A DNA stretch of 64,000 nucleotides from Bacillota bacterium (GCA_023461435.1 JAEYLC010000005.1:1-64000); one strand, 5' to 3'; shown: positions 42,470 to 51,867, counted from the stretch's first letter. Notes: generated by a model not told the origin, from the letters alone. Program-made: numbers and translations.

Positions 42470-43522
42470 TTATTCGTCAGCGATATACAAAATGTCGCTG
42501 ACGGGACGGCCGCCGTCAAACGGCTGGTTATAAAGCTCTCCCATAAACGCCATTTCTGAGGTCTGCCCGCCGTCGAGGTTATAGGCCGCCGCGCAGCCAA
42601 GGCTATAGAAAAGCTCAGACATCTGCGCGCAACTCATACCGGGGGATGAATATCCCTCCTGCCTGCCATCCACCACGAGAAAGCAGTAGTGTCCCGGCTC
42701 ATAGTACCCCACCGCCGTTCTTGGGTTGTTCGGGCTGCCCGCGATATGCTGTGGCGAGGTGAACTCCGTCATGGACTTCCCGTCCTGCAAGAGCATCGGA
42801 CCGAAAGCCCAAACCTGATACGGCGCTTCGGCAATGATTTTGTCTTTATCGACGTCCTCAGGAGAGAGCGTGACCATCGTGCCGTCCTGATACATAATCA
42901 GCAAATCCGCGTCCGTGTCTTCCATCGGATACAGGCTGCCATTGCGGATGATGAGCCCCATGTTATCGAGACAGTTGTCGCCGTTGATTGCGAGTATTGC
43001 GTCGGCCTCTTTCGCGATTTCATCGGTCTGTTCTGAGTGCCCGAGCACAGCGGCCTCTTTTGCGAATGCCGTTTTGAAGTATTTGATATCGGCGACGTAG
43101 ATATCCGCGAGGAAATATGTCACGCCGTCTTTTTCCGCCGTGTCGATAGAGACGCTGATATTCGCACTTTTATATGAGTTGGCCGTTGTTTCGACGCTGC
43201 CGTCGGTGAACTTATCCGAGAATTTTTCGCGCAGAGTGAGAGGTTCGGCTGAAGCCGACGCTTGTTCGGGGGCTGTCGGCGCTGTCTCGGCATCCTGTGA
43301 CGGTAAAACGGGAGTTTCAGCAGCTGCGATGGGTGTCGTGAGCGGCTGCGGCTTTATCTCGCCGTGCCAGACATAGGTCGTGAGGTAAAACACGAGCAAT
43401 ATCAATGCCGCCAAAGCAATGTCGAGCACTATCAGCAATGCGATGGGGACTCTTTTTTTGCGCTTTCTTTTCGGCGGCAGCGGGTCTTTCAGACTCACGG
43501 TATGACCGGCATTTTGACTCAT
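42470..43522 (-). CDS. Phosphodiester glycosidase family (NAGPA-domain) membrane protein
   Basis: A 350-residue protein with a basic cytoplasmic start (PPKRKRKKR), one helix at about 26-47, a Pro/Ala/Ser linker and an extracellular NAGPA/DUF2233 domain. Landmarks are ILAINGDNCLDNMGLIIRNG, WAFGPMLLQDG, NNPRTAVGYYEPGHYCFLVV and NLDGGQTSEMAF near the end. These enzymes remove sugar caps from phosphodiesters; in bacteria the targets are probably wall or capsule polymers. AAAGGA precedes ATG. It is under a BlaI-type operator, tying it to the M56 sensors. Confidence 0.88.
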   Translation of the reverse strand: MSQNAGHTVSLKDPLPPKRKRKKRVPIALLIVLDIALAALILLVFYLTTYVWHGEIKPQPLTTPIAAAETPVLPSQDAETAPTAPEQASASAEPLTLREKFSDKFTDGSVETTANSYKSANISVSIDTAEKDGVTYFLADIYVADIKYFKTAFAKEAAVLGHSEQTDEIAKEADAILAINGDNCLDNMGLIIRNGSLYPMEDTDADLLIMYQDGTMVTLSPEDVDKDKIIAEAPYQVWAFGPMLLQDGKSMTEFTSPQHIAGSPNNPRTAVGYYEPGHYCFLVVDGRQEGYSSPGMSCAQMSELFYSLGCAAAYNLDGGQTSEMAFMGELYNQPFDGGRPVSDILYIADE

Positions 43523-43554
43523 TAGGATTGGAATCCTTTACTAAAATCACATAA

Positions 43555-43583
43555 AGTATATACGCTTTAACTACACTTGTAAA
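43555..43583 (-). promoter_or_regulatory. Promoter with BlaI-type operator over the -35 box
   Basis: Minus strand: TTTACA (43583-43578), 17-bp spacer, TATACT (43560-43555). The TACA-CT-TGTA palindrome lies at 43572-43581, overlapping the -35 box. Confidence 0.75.
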
Positions 43584-43771
43584 CGCAAATCGAACATGCA
43601 TCGGACCCAACCTCTAGATAAACTTGCTTCTCATCGTTTGGATAACCAATGATTGACATGGGTGAAGATTATAATATAATTAAAATATGTACATATAAGA
43701 AAATAATATTAATTCATACTTTATAAGGTGTGTACTGTTAAAAAATCAGTCGAAGGGGTGTGGGATTTACT

Positions 43772-45178
43772 ATGTTTTGTCCAAAATGCGGTGCAAAAAA
43801 TACCGACGACAGCTTATTCTGTGTGAGCTGCGGCAGCAAAATGGAGTACAGTCAGGTTGTTCAGCCCGTAAACATGCAAGCCAATGCTGTTTTAAAGGAT
43901 GCGTGGATGCCTCCGAATCAAGCTGTACCCCCGAAAAATGCGGGAAGAATCATCGTCCCTTGGGTGATCGTAGGCTGCATGACGCTGGTTGCGGCGGCAC
44001 TGGCAGTGATTTTGCTGGTACAGCCAAGAGACACGCTTGGGAGTAAGGCTGATGATGGCAGCAAGCCCGAAGCCAAAGAGAGCGTTGCCGCAATCGTGAC
44101 GGAAACAGCGCAGCCTGAAGAAGCGGATGAAGCCATTGTTTTTAATGATGAGAACTTGGAAGCTGCTGTTCGAGAAGAGCTTGGCATAAGTACAGAAAAG
44201 ATCACACTTAAGGATACCGAAGGTGTAGAAGAACTCGATATCACCGATCGAAATATTTCAGATATAGGGGCTCTTGCAAACTTTAAAATGCTGAAGAGGC
44301 TGTATTTGTCAAGCAACAATATCAGCGATTTAAGCGCGCTTGAAGCGCTTGAGAACCTTGAATATTTGGATCTTTCAAGCAACAACGTCGGCGATATCAA
44401 TGCATTGTCAGGGCTGAAAAACCTTAGCGATTTATATATGTACAACTGTAATATTCAAGATATCAGCGCATTGGGAGGGCTAGGCAACCTGCTGCGTTTA
44501 GATTTGTCAGACAATAATATCAGTGATATCGGTGCGTTAGCGGATCTTAAGAATTTGACCGATCTGCTTTTGAGCAATAATCAAATCAGCGATTTGAGCA
44601 TAGTTGGAGGGCTGGAAAACCTCGAGTATCTGGCCTTGAGCAATAATCAAATTAGTGATATCACTGTGCTGGGCAATCTAAAAAATCTTGGAGCATTAAG
44701 TTTATCAAATAATAAAACCAGTGATTTAAGCGCATTGTCGGGACTCGACAGCATTGATTATCTGTTGTTGTCAAACAATAATATTCAAGATATCAGTGCG
44801 CTTTCGGGGATGACCCTAATGACATCGCTCGATTTGGATGGAAATCAAATCAGTGATATCAGCGCACTTTCGGAAATGAAAGCTCTTGAGTCGTTAAATC
44901 TAAAAAGTAATATAATCAGCGATATCAGCATACTGTCGGGAATGACAAAGCTCACATGGCTTAGTTTGGGTGAGAATCAAATCAGTGATATCGGTGTGCT
45001 GTCGGGGATGACAAAGCTTCAATGGCTGGAATTGAATAGCAATGAAATCAGTGATTTCAGTCCGTTATCAGGGCTGACAAGACTTGAAAGCCTGTATTTA
45101 GTTGGCAACAAGACGGAGGATTACAGCGCGCTCAAAGAAATTTTCGGCAATTTATCAATAAAAGATTTTGATATATGA
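43772..45178 (+). CDS. Zinc-ribbon/TM/leucine-rich-repeat membrane protein
   Basis: A 468-residue protein. A zinc ribbon (Cys3, Cys6, Cys17, Cys20), a membrane helix at about 50-75, an acidic linker, then from about 140 to the end some 14 leucine-rich repeats of 22 residues with the internalin-like core NQISDISALSGL. The repeats are similar at DNA level (recurring 66-bp units), so slippage or recombination could change their number. No LPxTG, GW or SLH anchor is seen; the helix anchors it. ATG at 43772 is preferred to GTG at 43760 because it places the ribbon at the N-terminus with GGGA upstream. Function unknown. Confidence 0.85.
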   Translation: MFCPKCGAKNTDDSLFCVSCGSKMEYSQVVQPVNMQANAVLKDAWMPPNQAVPPKNAGRIIVPWVIVGCMTLVAAALAVILLVQPRDTLGSKADDGSKPEAKESVAAIVTETAQPEEADEAIVFNDENLEAAVREELGISTEKITLKDTEGVEELDITDRNISDIGALANFKMLKRLYLSSNNISDLSALEALENLEYLDLSSNNVGDINALSGLKNLSDLYMYNCNIQDISALGGLGNLLRLDLSDNNISDIGALADLKNLTDLLLSNNQISDLSIVGGLENLEYLALSNNQISDITVLGNLKNLGALSLSNNKTSDLSALSGLDSIDYLLLSNNNIQDISALSGMTLMTSLDLDGNQISDISALSEMKALESLNLKSNIISDISILSGMTKLTWLSLGENQISDIGVLSGMTKLQWLELNSNEISDFSPLSGLTRLESLYLVGNKTEDYSALKEIFGNLSIKDFDI

Positions 45179-45240
45179 TGCCAATGACAACATGAGTATG
45201 GTTTTGCAGCGTCGAACCGTTGTGACAGGTTTATAGAATA

Positions 45241-45268
45241 AAAGCCGCCCCGCAAGGCGGCTTTTGTT
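45241..45268. terminator. Bidirectional terminator between the LRR gene and dnaB
   Basis: The stem AAAGCCGCC/GGCGGCTTT with loop CCGCAA and T-rich tails on both strands serves two convergent genes. Confidence 0.88.
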
Positions 45269-45288
45269 CACTAAAATTAAATTAAGCG

Positions 45289-46635
45289 CTAAAACGGTGC
45301 CGCCTCCGTTTGGTTCGAAAGCTCCGCAAACCGCGTCTGATCGCCGCGCCACCCGACGTTGACTTCGCCCGTGGGCCCGCTTCTCTGCTTGGCGACGATG
45401 ATCTGCGAGACGTTGTCCGCCTCTTTGTTGTAGTAATTCTCGCGGTGCAGGAATATGACGACGTCGGCATCCTGCTCGATACTGCCCGATTCGCGCAGGT
45501 CCGAGAGCAGCGGGCGCTTGGAATCGCGCTTTTCGCTCGCGCGGCTCAGCTGCGAGAGCAGTATCACCGGCACGCCGACCTCCTTGGCCATAATCTTGAG
45601 GCTGCGCGTCATGCCCGAAATCTCCTGCTGTCGGTTCTCACGCCGATCCTTGCCCGACATGAGCTGCAGATAGTCGATCACGACGAGCCCGAGGCCCTTT
45701 TCCTTTTTGAGCCGCCGCGCCTTGGCGAGCATTTCCATCACCGTGATGGTGGGCGAATCGTCGATATAGATGGGCGCTTTGGCGAGCACGTCTACGGCGT
45801 CGGCGAGCCTGTCGTAATCGTCCGGCGTCAGGCCGCCCACACGCGTCTTCTGGCTGTCCACGAGCGCCTCGCTGCACATCATGCGCATGGCGAGCTGCTC
45901 GCGCGACATTTCCAGAGAAAAGATCGCGACGGGCACATCAAGCTCCACGGCGGCATGCTGCGCGATGTTGATCGCAAAGCTCGTTTTGCCCATGCCGGGG
46001 CGCCCGGCCACAACGACGAGCTGCGATTTCTGCAAGCCCGAGAGCATTTTGTCGAGCTGCTTGAAGCCGGTGGGCACACCGATAATGCCTGTTTTGCTGT
46101 TCATCGATTCACTGATCGAGGTATAGCCTTCGAGCAGCGCCTGCTTGATATGCGTGAGAGAATCGCGCTCGCGCTTGACGGCGATATTGTAGATCAGATC
46201 GCCCGCGCGGTTCACGATATCCGCGACCTCTTCCTCCGAGCCTGTGGCGTCTTGTATGATCGTCTGGCCTGCGCCGATCAGCGCGCGCAGCACCGCTTTT
46301 TGCTCAACGATATCGATATAGTAGCCGACGCTCGAGGCGCTTGGGACGCTGCCCGCGAGGTCGGCAATGTAGAGCGTGTCGTCCGCGCCGTTCAGCTGCC
46401 CCTTGCGGTCCAGCCTGTCCACAACGGTGACGGTGTCGATCGGCGAGCCCGTTTCGCAGAGCTCGCACATCACTTCGAATATCTGCTGATGACGGCGCGC
46501 GTAAAAATCGCCCGCATGGAGCCGCTCGATCGCAGCAAAAACAGCCCTTGAGTCTAAAAACATGCTCCCAAGGACGCTGCGCTCCGCTTCCTGATTGTTT
46601 GGCGGCACATAGCCCGCCGTTTCAACCTGCTCCAT
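45289..46635 (-). CDS. dnaB: Replicative DNA helicase DnaB
   Basis: A 448-residue hexameric helicase: N-terminal domain (PPNNQEAERSVLGSMFLD), RecA-like core with Walker A GRPGMGKTS (211-219), Walker B VVIDYLQLMSG, and the C-terminal LSDLRESGSIEQDADVVIFLHR. GAGGGG precedes ATG. It follows rplI by 69 bp, a gap containing a hairpin (46659-46682), so it may be partly independent of the upstream genes. (Bacillus calls this gene dnaC.). Confidence 0.97.
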   Translation of the reverse strand: MEQVETAGYVPPNNQEAERSVLGSMFLDSRAVFAAIERLHAGDFYARRHQQIFEVMCELCETGSPIDTVTVVDRLDRKGQLNGADDTLYIADLAGSVPSASSVGYYIDIVEQKAVLRALIGAGQTIIQDATGSEEEVADIVNRAGDLIYNIAVKRERDSLTHIKQALLEGYTSISESMNSKTGIIGVPTGFKQLDKMLSGLQKSQLVVVAGRPGMGKTSFAINIAQHAAVELDVPVAIFSLEMSREQLAMRMMCSEALVDSQKTRVGGLTPDDYDRLADAVDVLAKAPIYIDDSPTITVMEMLAKARRLKKEKGLGLVVIDYLQLMSGKDRRENRQQEISGMTRSLKIMAKEVGVPVILLSQLSRASEKRDSKRPLLSDLRESGSIEQDADVVIFLHRENYYNKEADNVSQIIVAKQRSGPTGEVNVGWRGDQTRFAELSNQTEAAPF

Positions 46636-46704
46636 AACCCCTCACAAAAATATTTCAATCCACGCCCCCGCGCGTGGATATGTGACTGTTCTATAAAACG
46701 GCGG

Positions 46705-47154
46705 CTATTCTGCCGCTTCGACGCTGACGGTGATATCGGCCGATATGCCCGCATACACCTTGATAGACAGCTTGGTCTCGCCGAGTTCCTTGATATGATC
46801 GTCCATCACGATACGCTTTTTCTCAATTTCTATTCCGTGCTGCTCGAGTATCGCGTCAGAAATCTCCTTGGATGTGATCGAGCCGAACAGGCGCCCGTTT
46901 TCGCCGCATTTGGCTTTCACAATCACCTTAAGGCCGCTTAAGCGTTTGGCGGCTTCCTCCGCCGAGAGGCGCTCGAGCATGCGGCGCTTTTCGTTGGCCT
47001 GCTGCTGCTGCTTGGCGATGTTTAAGTTTTGTGCTGACGCTTCCTTGGCAAGGCCCTTGGGGAAAAGAAAGTTTCTCGCGTAACCGTCGCTCACGTTGAT
47101 AATATCTCCGGCAAACCCCGTGCCTTTTATGTCTTTAATCAGTATGACTTTCAT
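46705..47154 (-). CDS. rplI: 50S ribosomal protein L9
   Basis: A 149-residue L9 with the N-terminal globular domain (MKVILIKDIKGTGFAGDIINVSDG is split here as MKVILIKDIKGTG then GYARNFLFPKGLA), a long connecting helix (about 40-75) and the C-terminal rRNA-binding domain (FGSITSKEISDAI). Directly follows gdpP with a one-base gap. Confidence 0.97.
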   Translation of the reverse strand: MKVILIKDIKGTGFAGDIINVSDGYARNFLFPKGLAKEASAQNLNIAKQQQQANEKRRMLERLSAEEAAKRLSGLKVIVKAKCGENGRLFGSITSKEISDAILEQHGIEIEKKRIVMDDHIKELGETKLSIKVYAGISADITVSVEAAE

Positions 47155-47155
47155 G

Positions 47156-49093
47156 CTATTTAACCTCTTTCACATATTTATTGATCGCCGCTTTAAGCCG
47201 CTTGATGGCTGCATCCATTTCCATGTTTTCGAGCTTCACCGCGGCGATGGTGGCGTGCCCGCCGCCGCCGAGGCTTTCGAGTATCAGCTGCACGTTCACG
47301 TCTCCGAGCGACCGGCCGCTGATGAGCACATTACCGTCCACACGGCTCAGGACAAACGACGCCTTGACGCCGCGTATGGTCAGCAGCGAATCCGCCGCCT
47401 GCGCCGCGATCAGCGACGCTTTGTCGATGCCGTCCGGACACGCGGCCACCGCGAATCCGTTTTCGATGATCTCCGCTTTGCGGACGATATCCGTTTTGGC
47501 CGTGTATGTTTTAAGGTCGTCCTGCACGAGCAGCCGCGTGACGGTGGTATCCGCGCCCTGACGGCGAAGATAAGACGCCGCCTCGAACGTACGCACGCCT
47601 GTGTTGAACGTGAAGCCCTTGGTGTCAAGCGTGATGCCGCACAGCAGCGCCTCAAGGTCGATCGGCAGCGGTTTTAAATCGTCATCGAAATACTGCATGA
47701 CCTCCGTCACAAGCTCGCACGCGGACGACGCATACGGGTCGTGGTAGAAAAGCGTGGCTTTCTCGATCGTCGAAGTGCCGCGGATGTGATGGTCGATCAC
47801 CACCACGGTGTCCGCCATCTCAAGCAGCCCCGGAGAGATCGTAAACGCGGCGAGCTGCGTATCGACGATCACGAGCATGCTTGTGGCGTTCATGCGCATG
47901 GCCGCGTCCTGTCCCGTCACGAGCCCCGACGCGTAGACGTCGATGGTTTTGAGCTTGTCGAGCAGCAGATCGATTGACGGATTCGGGTTGTCCATCACGA
48001 TATACGCCTTTTTACTAACCTGACGCGCGCAGGCGCAGACGCCGAGCGCCGCGCCCATGCAGTCAAGGTCCGGCCCCTCATGGCCCATCACATACACATC
48101 GCTGCACTGTTCCATCAGGTTGCGCAGCGCATGGCTGATCATGCGCGCTTTGACCTTGCTGCGGCGAAAGCCCGTTTTCATTGTGCCGCCGAAAAACATG
48201 AAATTGTCGCCCTGCTTGATGACCGCCTGATCGCCGCCGCGGCCGAGGGCCAAATCCATGGCCTTTCCCGCGTATTCGCCCGACTGCTCGGGCGTTTCCC
48301 CCACTCCAAGAGCGATGGAAAGCGTGGGCGACAGCGTCTGGTTGATCTGCCGGACGTCGTCGAGTATCGCGAATTTGCTGCCGCGCAGCGTGGATAAGAA
48401 CCGCCGTTCGAAAATGCACAGGTACCGCCCGCGGTCCGTGCGCTGAAAGTGCGCCGACAGAGTCCCGGCGAGCGTGGACAGCCGCCGCTCCACGGACGCG
48501 ACCACCTCGGAAAGCTCGGATTGCGTGAGCTTGGCGGCCAGCTCCTCATAGTTGTCAATCAGTATCTGACACACCACGGGCAAAAAGCTCTGATAAAGCT
48601 TTTTGGCTTCCACGGTGTTTTCAATATCGATGAGACGGTGCAGCAGATATTCTCCGCTGCCGAGACGGACGGTCGCCAGCTCCTTTTTATATGGCTTGCC
48701 GCCGATCAGTATCTTTTTATCCTTGTCGGGCACGCTGATGCCCGCGATCATTTTATTGATGTTTCGAAGTGCGCCGAAGCCCGTGATGCTGCGAAAAGCA
48801 AGATTTGCCCATTTGATATGGCCCGTCAGGGAGGTCAGCACGGTGGGAATGGCCATGGTATTCAGATAGGACGGCAGTTCTTCCTGATTGAGCAGCGTTT
48901 TGATCACAAGGCGCTGCCACTGCACCTTGCGGTAAACGAATAAATAAAGATAACCGAGCGCCGCGATAACGCTGACGGCAAGCGCCGCCGCGCCGAGCAC
49001 GGCACTGTGCAGAAAAGCAAAGAGGCACGCAAAGCCGAGCGCCAGTATCAGGCACAGAAAGTCGGTAGTAAAAAAACGGATCTTGCTCTTCAT
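47156..49093 (-). CDS. gdpP: c-di-AMP phosphodiesterase GdpP (YybT)
   Basis: 645 residues in the family order: two helices (about 8-53), a PAS-like domain (60-150), a degenerate GGDEF domain (about 170-300, no GGDEF motif), then DHH (YVMGHEGPDLDCMGAALGV, VIDHHIRGT) and DHHA1 (LGGGGHATIAAV). Membrane-bound hydrolysis of c-di-AMP, which governs potassium and wall homeostasis. It overlaps yybS by ATGA. Functional link with the trkA/trkH genes at 56735 is through c-di-AMP. Confidence 0.95.
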   Translation of the reverse strand: MKSKIRFFTTDFLCLILALGFACLFAFLHSAVLGAAALAVSVIAALGYLYLFVYRKVQWQRLVIKTLLNQEELPSYLNTMAIPTVLTSLTGHIKWANLAFRSITGFGALRNINKMIAGISVPDKDKKILIGGKPYKKELATVRLGSGEYLLHRLIDIENTVEAKKLYQSFLPVVCQILIDNYEELAAKLTQSELSEVVASVERRLSTLAGTLSAHFQRTDRGRYLCIFERRFLSTLRGSKFAILDDVRQINQTLSPTLSIALGVGETPEQSGEYAGKAMDLALGRGGDQAVIKQGDNFMFFGGTMKTGFRRSKVKARMISHALRNLMEQCSDVYVMGHEGPDLDCMGAALGVCACARQVSKKAYIVMDNPNPSIDLLLDKLKTIDVYASGLVTGQDAAMRMNATSMLVIVDTQLAAFTISPGLLEMADTVVVIDHHIRGTSTIEKATLFYHDPYASSACELVTEVMQYFDDDLKPLPIDLEALLCGITLDTKGFTFNTGVRTFEAASYLRRQGADTTVTRLLVQDDLKTYTAKTDIVRKAEIIENGFAVAACPDGIDKASLIAAQAADSLLTIRGVKASFVLSRVDGNVLISGRSLGDVNVQLILESLGGGGHATIAAVKLENMEMDAAIKRLKAAINKYVKEVK

Positions 49094-50112
49094 GACACAA
49101 TACCGCCCTCCGTGTTCATCCGTTTTCGCAGGCTGGCTATGTTTTCAAACAAGCCCACCCAAACCAGAATGAATCCTAAAAACAGTGTGATCACCACATG
49201 CAGCAGTATACGCAGTGCGGTCGCCATGCGCCTTCTTTTATACAGAAAATCAAGAAAGCTCAGGGCCTGAACGGTAAACACAAAACCATAAACGCCCGTT
49301 ATCGTTTGGGTGACGATATCAAAGGACGGCCACCCCAAGCTGATACCGGCAAACGCGAACAGATAGGACAACAGATACGCAAGCCAGAACCGCGGCGGCA
49401 ATGTCAGCGCGCCAAACGGCGGGACAGGAACGACCTTTCGACGCTTCCTCGCAAACGCGCGCGTAATCACAAAGCTTAGCAGTCCTGCCAGCAGCGCGTA
49501 GCAGATCATGTCTCCGACCAGCAGATAATTAAGCGCTTCCCGCAGCTGGTCCTGCATGACCGCAATGGCCTCAGACGTCGGCGTTAAAAAAACAGCCGAC
49601 TGCGATATGGCGCCCGTAAACATGTCCACAAGCCGCGCATACTGGTACAAAAGCTGCACAAGGCCGCTGCTCAGCGTGCTCAGGAAAACACCGAACCGGC
49701 TCACCATGTAATCGATGGGGCCAAGCCCGGTAAAAAGCCACAGTACGCCGAAAGCGGCGGCCAGCCCAAGCATCGCGGCGGCGCTCGCAGCCAGCACACT
49801 GTGCCGCATGCGCAGCTGCTTTCTGACAACCAGACCCGCCGTTAACGCGAGCGGGATGAATGCCGCGGCCAAAAACGCGGCGAGCTTTGGATCAATCAGG
49901 CAGCCGGCGGCAAAACACAGGGCTGTCATGGCAATGCCCAGCGGGCCCCACATAGCCACCGCGTAGGCGAGCACAAAAGCGGCCGCAATGGCGGCTAACG
50001 GCACATACATCGAAATCAATATTAAAACAGCGGCGGCAAAAAACACAGCCGCCACGGCGCTATAATCGTCTTTTCTTGTCTTGTCCAAAACCCCTTGAAT
50101 TACCGCCTTCAA
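49090..50112 (-). CDS. YybS-family (DUF2232) membrane protein
   Basis: A 340-residue protein with about eight helices, in the yybS position upstream of gdpP and rplI that is conserved in Firmicutes. The start is uncertain: TTG at 50112 overlaps the MazG-like gene by 53 bp, while a TTG at 50088, close after AAGGGG, would shorten the overlap. Function is not established; it may affect gdpP or the division site. Confidence 0.85.
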   Translation of the reverse strand: MKAVIQGVLDKTRKDDYSAVAAVFFAAAVLILISMYVPLAAIAAAFVLAYAVAMWGPLGIAMTALCFAAGCLIDPKLAAFLAAAFIPLALTAGLVVRKQLRMRHSVLAASAAAMLGLAAAFGVLWLFTGLGPIDYMVSRFGVFLSTLSSGLVQLLYQYARLVDMFTGAISQSAVFLTPTSEAIAVMQDQLREALNYLLVGDMICYALLAGLLSFVITRAFARKRRKVVPVPPFGALTLPPRFWLAYLLSYLFAFAGISLGWPSFDIVTQTITGVYGFVFTVQALSFLDFLYKRRRMATALRILLHVVITLFLGFILVWVGLFENIASLRKRMNTEGGIVS

Positions 50113-50404
50113 AATGTTTTTTTATCAGGGACAAATCACCGTAGCCTGTTTCGAGCGTGTGTCCGCCGGTGATGCCGGATTCGGCTTTGCTGACCACATC
50201 CTCGTCGAGCTCGCTGAAGGAAATTCCGCAGCGGCGGGCGAGCACATAAGCGATCAGCACCGCGCCTCCAAGAGCGTCCTTGAGTTCACCGCGTCCGCCC
50301 GGAGACAGCGAGGCTCTTAAAACATCGGCCGATTCGCCGATAAATTCGGCCTTTAAAACCTCGATCATTTTTGCATTAGAGGCCACATTAACGGATTGAT
50401 GCAT
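50060..50404 (-). CDS. MazG-like nucleotide pyrophosphohydrolase-family protein
   Basis: A 114-residue small MazG-like protein (MazG-like family of Clostridia): AKMIEVLKAEFIGESADVLR, LGGAVLIAYVLARRCGIS and the Asp/Glu-rich SELDEDVVSKAESG. Acidic Mg-binding residues are partly present, so activity is uncertain. ATG at 50404 is preferred over the frame start at 50452. It opens the yybS-gdpP-rplI-dnaB cluster. Confidence 0.75.
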   Translation of the reverse strand: MHQSVNVASNAKMIEVLKAEFIGESADVLRASLSPGGRGELKDALGGAVLIAYVLARRCGISFSELDEDVVSKAESGITGGHTLETGYGDLSLIKKHFEGGNSRGFGQDKKRRL

Positions 50405-50585
50405 GACGCATAACCACCTTTTTGTGAAATTGCCCCAATACCTCTGCTGCAAGTGTCTTTATTCTATCCGTAAAAAGGACAATAGTCAATGGGAGCGGGG
50501 GTTTCACTGAGCGTGTCGCTTGACAGGCTGTGCCTCAGGGCTATAAACTATTAATATATATCTTGCCCTTACAGGAGGTGTGGCT

Positions 50586-51023
50586 ATGCTGGCGAATATA
50601 TCGCATTTGATTACACCTGAAATTTATGAACTGATCTATCATATGGGCCATCTTGATGAGTTGGTGATTGCGGACGCGAATTACAAGGCAGCTGCGATGA
50701 GCCAGAAAACCGTTTATTCCGGTGCGCAGAGCAGCCATGCTTTGCTCGCTGAAATATTAAAGTACTTTCCGCTCGATGTGGATGAAGAATTCCCTGTCAC
50801 GGTGATGTCGCTTGATTACGGAATCTATGAAGAGCCGCAGGTCTGGAATGACTATCAGGATGTGCTCAAAGGCTTTTCGCCCAAGCCCGTCGTATTGAAC
50901 AAAGTATCCCGTAAAGAATTTTATGAGCGCACAAAGCAGGCCTATGCGACCATACAGACTGCCGATCCGCGCGTAATGGCAGACATTATCATCAAGAAAG
51001 GCTTTGTATTCGAATCCGAATAG
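50586..51023 (+). CDS. RbsD/FucU-family sugar mutarotase
   Basis: A 145-residue RbsD/FucU protein: the N-terminal MLANISHLITPEIYELIYHMGHLDELVIADANY holds the catalytic His and Asp in MGHLDELVIADAN, followed by ILKYFPLDVDEEFPVTVM. These enzymes interconvert sugar anomers (ribose or fucose). AGGAGG precedes ATG at 50586. It stands alone without sugar uptake genes, so the substrate is open. Confidence 0.9.
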   Translation: MLANISHLITPEIYELIYHMGHLDELVIADANYKAAAMSQKTVYSGAQSSHALLAEILKYFPLDVDEEFPVTVMSLDYGIYEEPQVWNDYQDVLKGFSPKPVVLNKVSRKEFYERTKQAYATIQTADPRVMADIIIKKGFVFESE

Positions 51024-51046
51024 GCGGAGGCTGAACACTGCGCAAA

Positions 51047-51091
51047 ATAAAAAAACCGCACGCGGTATTTCGTGACGTGCGGATTTTTTTG
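51047..51091. terminator. Bidirectional terminator between the RbsD/FucU gene and spo0A
   Basis: The stem CCGCACG/CGTGCGG is flanked by seven T on the plus side and by A-rich sequence giving T on the minus side. Confidence 0.92.
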
Positions 51092-51096
51092 CTTAT

Positions 51097-51867
51097 TTAC
51101 GCGCTCCGGTCCATGATGAGTTTATCCGCCATCAGGGCGATAAACTCGCCGTTGGTGGGCTTATCCTTGTTCGTATAGATATTATACCCAAGGAAATTAT
51201 TGATGTTCTCAATTTTTCCGCGCGACCAGGCCACTTCAATGGCGTGGCGGATGGCGCGTTCAACCTTGCTGGCGCTTGTATCAAACGGCTCCGCGATGCC
51301 GGGATACAGCTTTTTGGTAATCGAATTGATGAGATCCGGGTTCTTCACGACCATTTTGATGGCCTCCCGGAGAAAATGATACCCTTTGATGTGGGCGGGG
51401 ATGCCGATCGACAGAAAGACGGCTGTGATTTTCTCGTCGAGCGTTTTCGAACGGACGGGCGTCGGCGTGCGGCGTGTGGTAATCACTCGGTTTCCGAACA
51501 TGTCCTGAATGCGCTTGTAGAGAATGTCCTTGTTAAACGGTTTAATCATGTAATATTTTGCCCCCAGATCACAGGCCAGCTTAATGAGCTTCTCGTTGCC
51601 AACGGCCGAGACAACGATGATGGCGGGCATTGTTTCAAACTCGGAGGTATTCAGCCTTTCGAGCAAAGAGAGCCCGTCCGCTTCCGGCATAATCATATCG
51701 ACGATGAGGGCGTCTGGCGCCACTTCTTTTATTAAGCCGACAGCTTCTAGCGCATTGTTGCATGACCCCACTACCTCTACGTCATTCTTTGTGCTGAAAA
51801 ATTTGGTGAGCATTTCATTGAGTTGCACATTGTCTTCAATGATCAGAAGTTTGATTTTTCGGTCCAT
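51097..51867 (-). CDS. spo0A: Sporulation master regulator Spo0A
   Basis: 256 residues. Receiver domain with acidic pocket Glu11/Asp12, phospho-acceptor Asp57 in DALIVDMIMPEADG and Lys in MIKPFNKD. The C-terminal sporulation DNA-binding domain carries HIKGYHFLREAIKMVV and the recognition region ASKVERAIRHAIEVAWSRG. Phospho-Spo0A binds TGNCGAA boxes and starts sporulation. Two such boxes lie in its upstream region, consistent with autoregulation. Confidence 0.97.
   Translation of the reverse strand: MDRKIKLLIIEDNVQLNEMLTKFFSTKNDVEVVGSCNNALEAVGLIKEVAPDALIVDMIMPEADGLSLLERLNTSEFETMPAIIVVSAVGNEKLIKLACDLGAKYYMIKPFNKDILYKRIQDMFGNRVITTRRTPTPVRSKTLDEKITAVFLSIGIPAHIKGYHFLREAIKMVVKNPDLINSITKKLYPGIAEPFDTSASKVERAIRHAIEVAWSRGKIENINNFLGYNIYTNKDKPTNGEFIALMADKLIMDRSA

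Noticed and set aside
45310..46551. 413-codon open frame on the plus strand
   Set aside because: Antisense shadow of dnaB.
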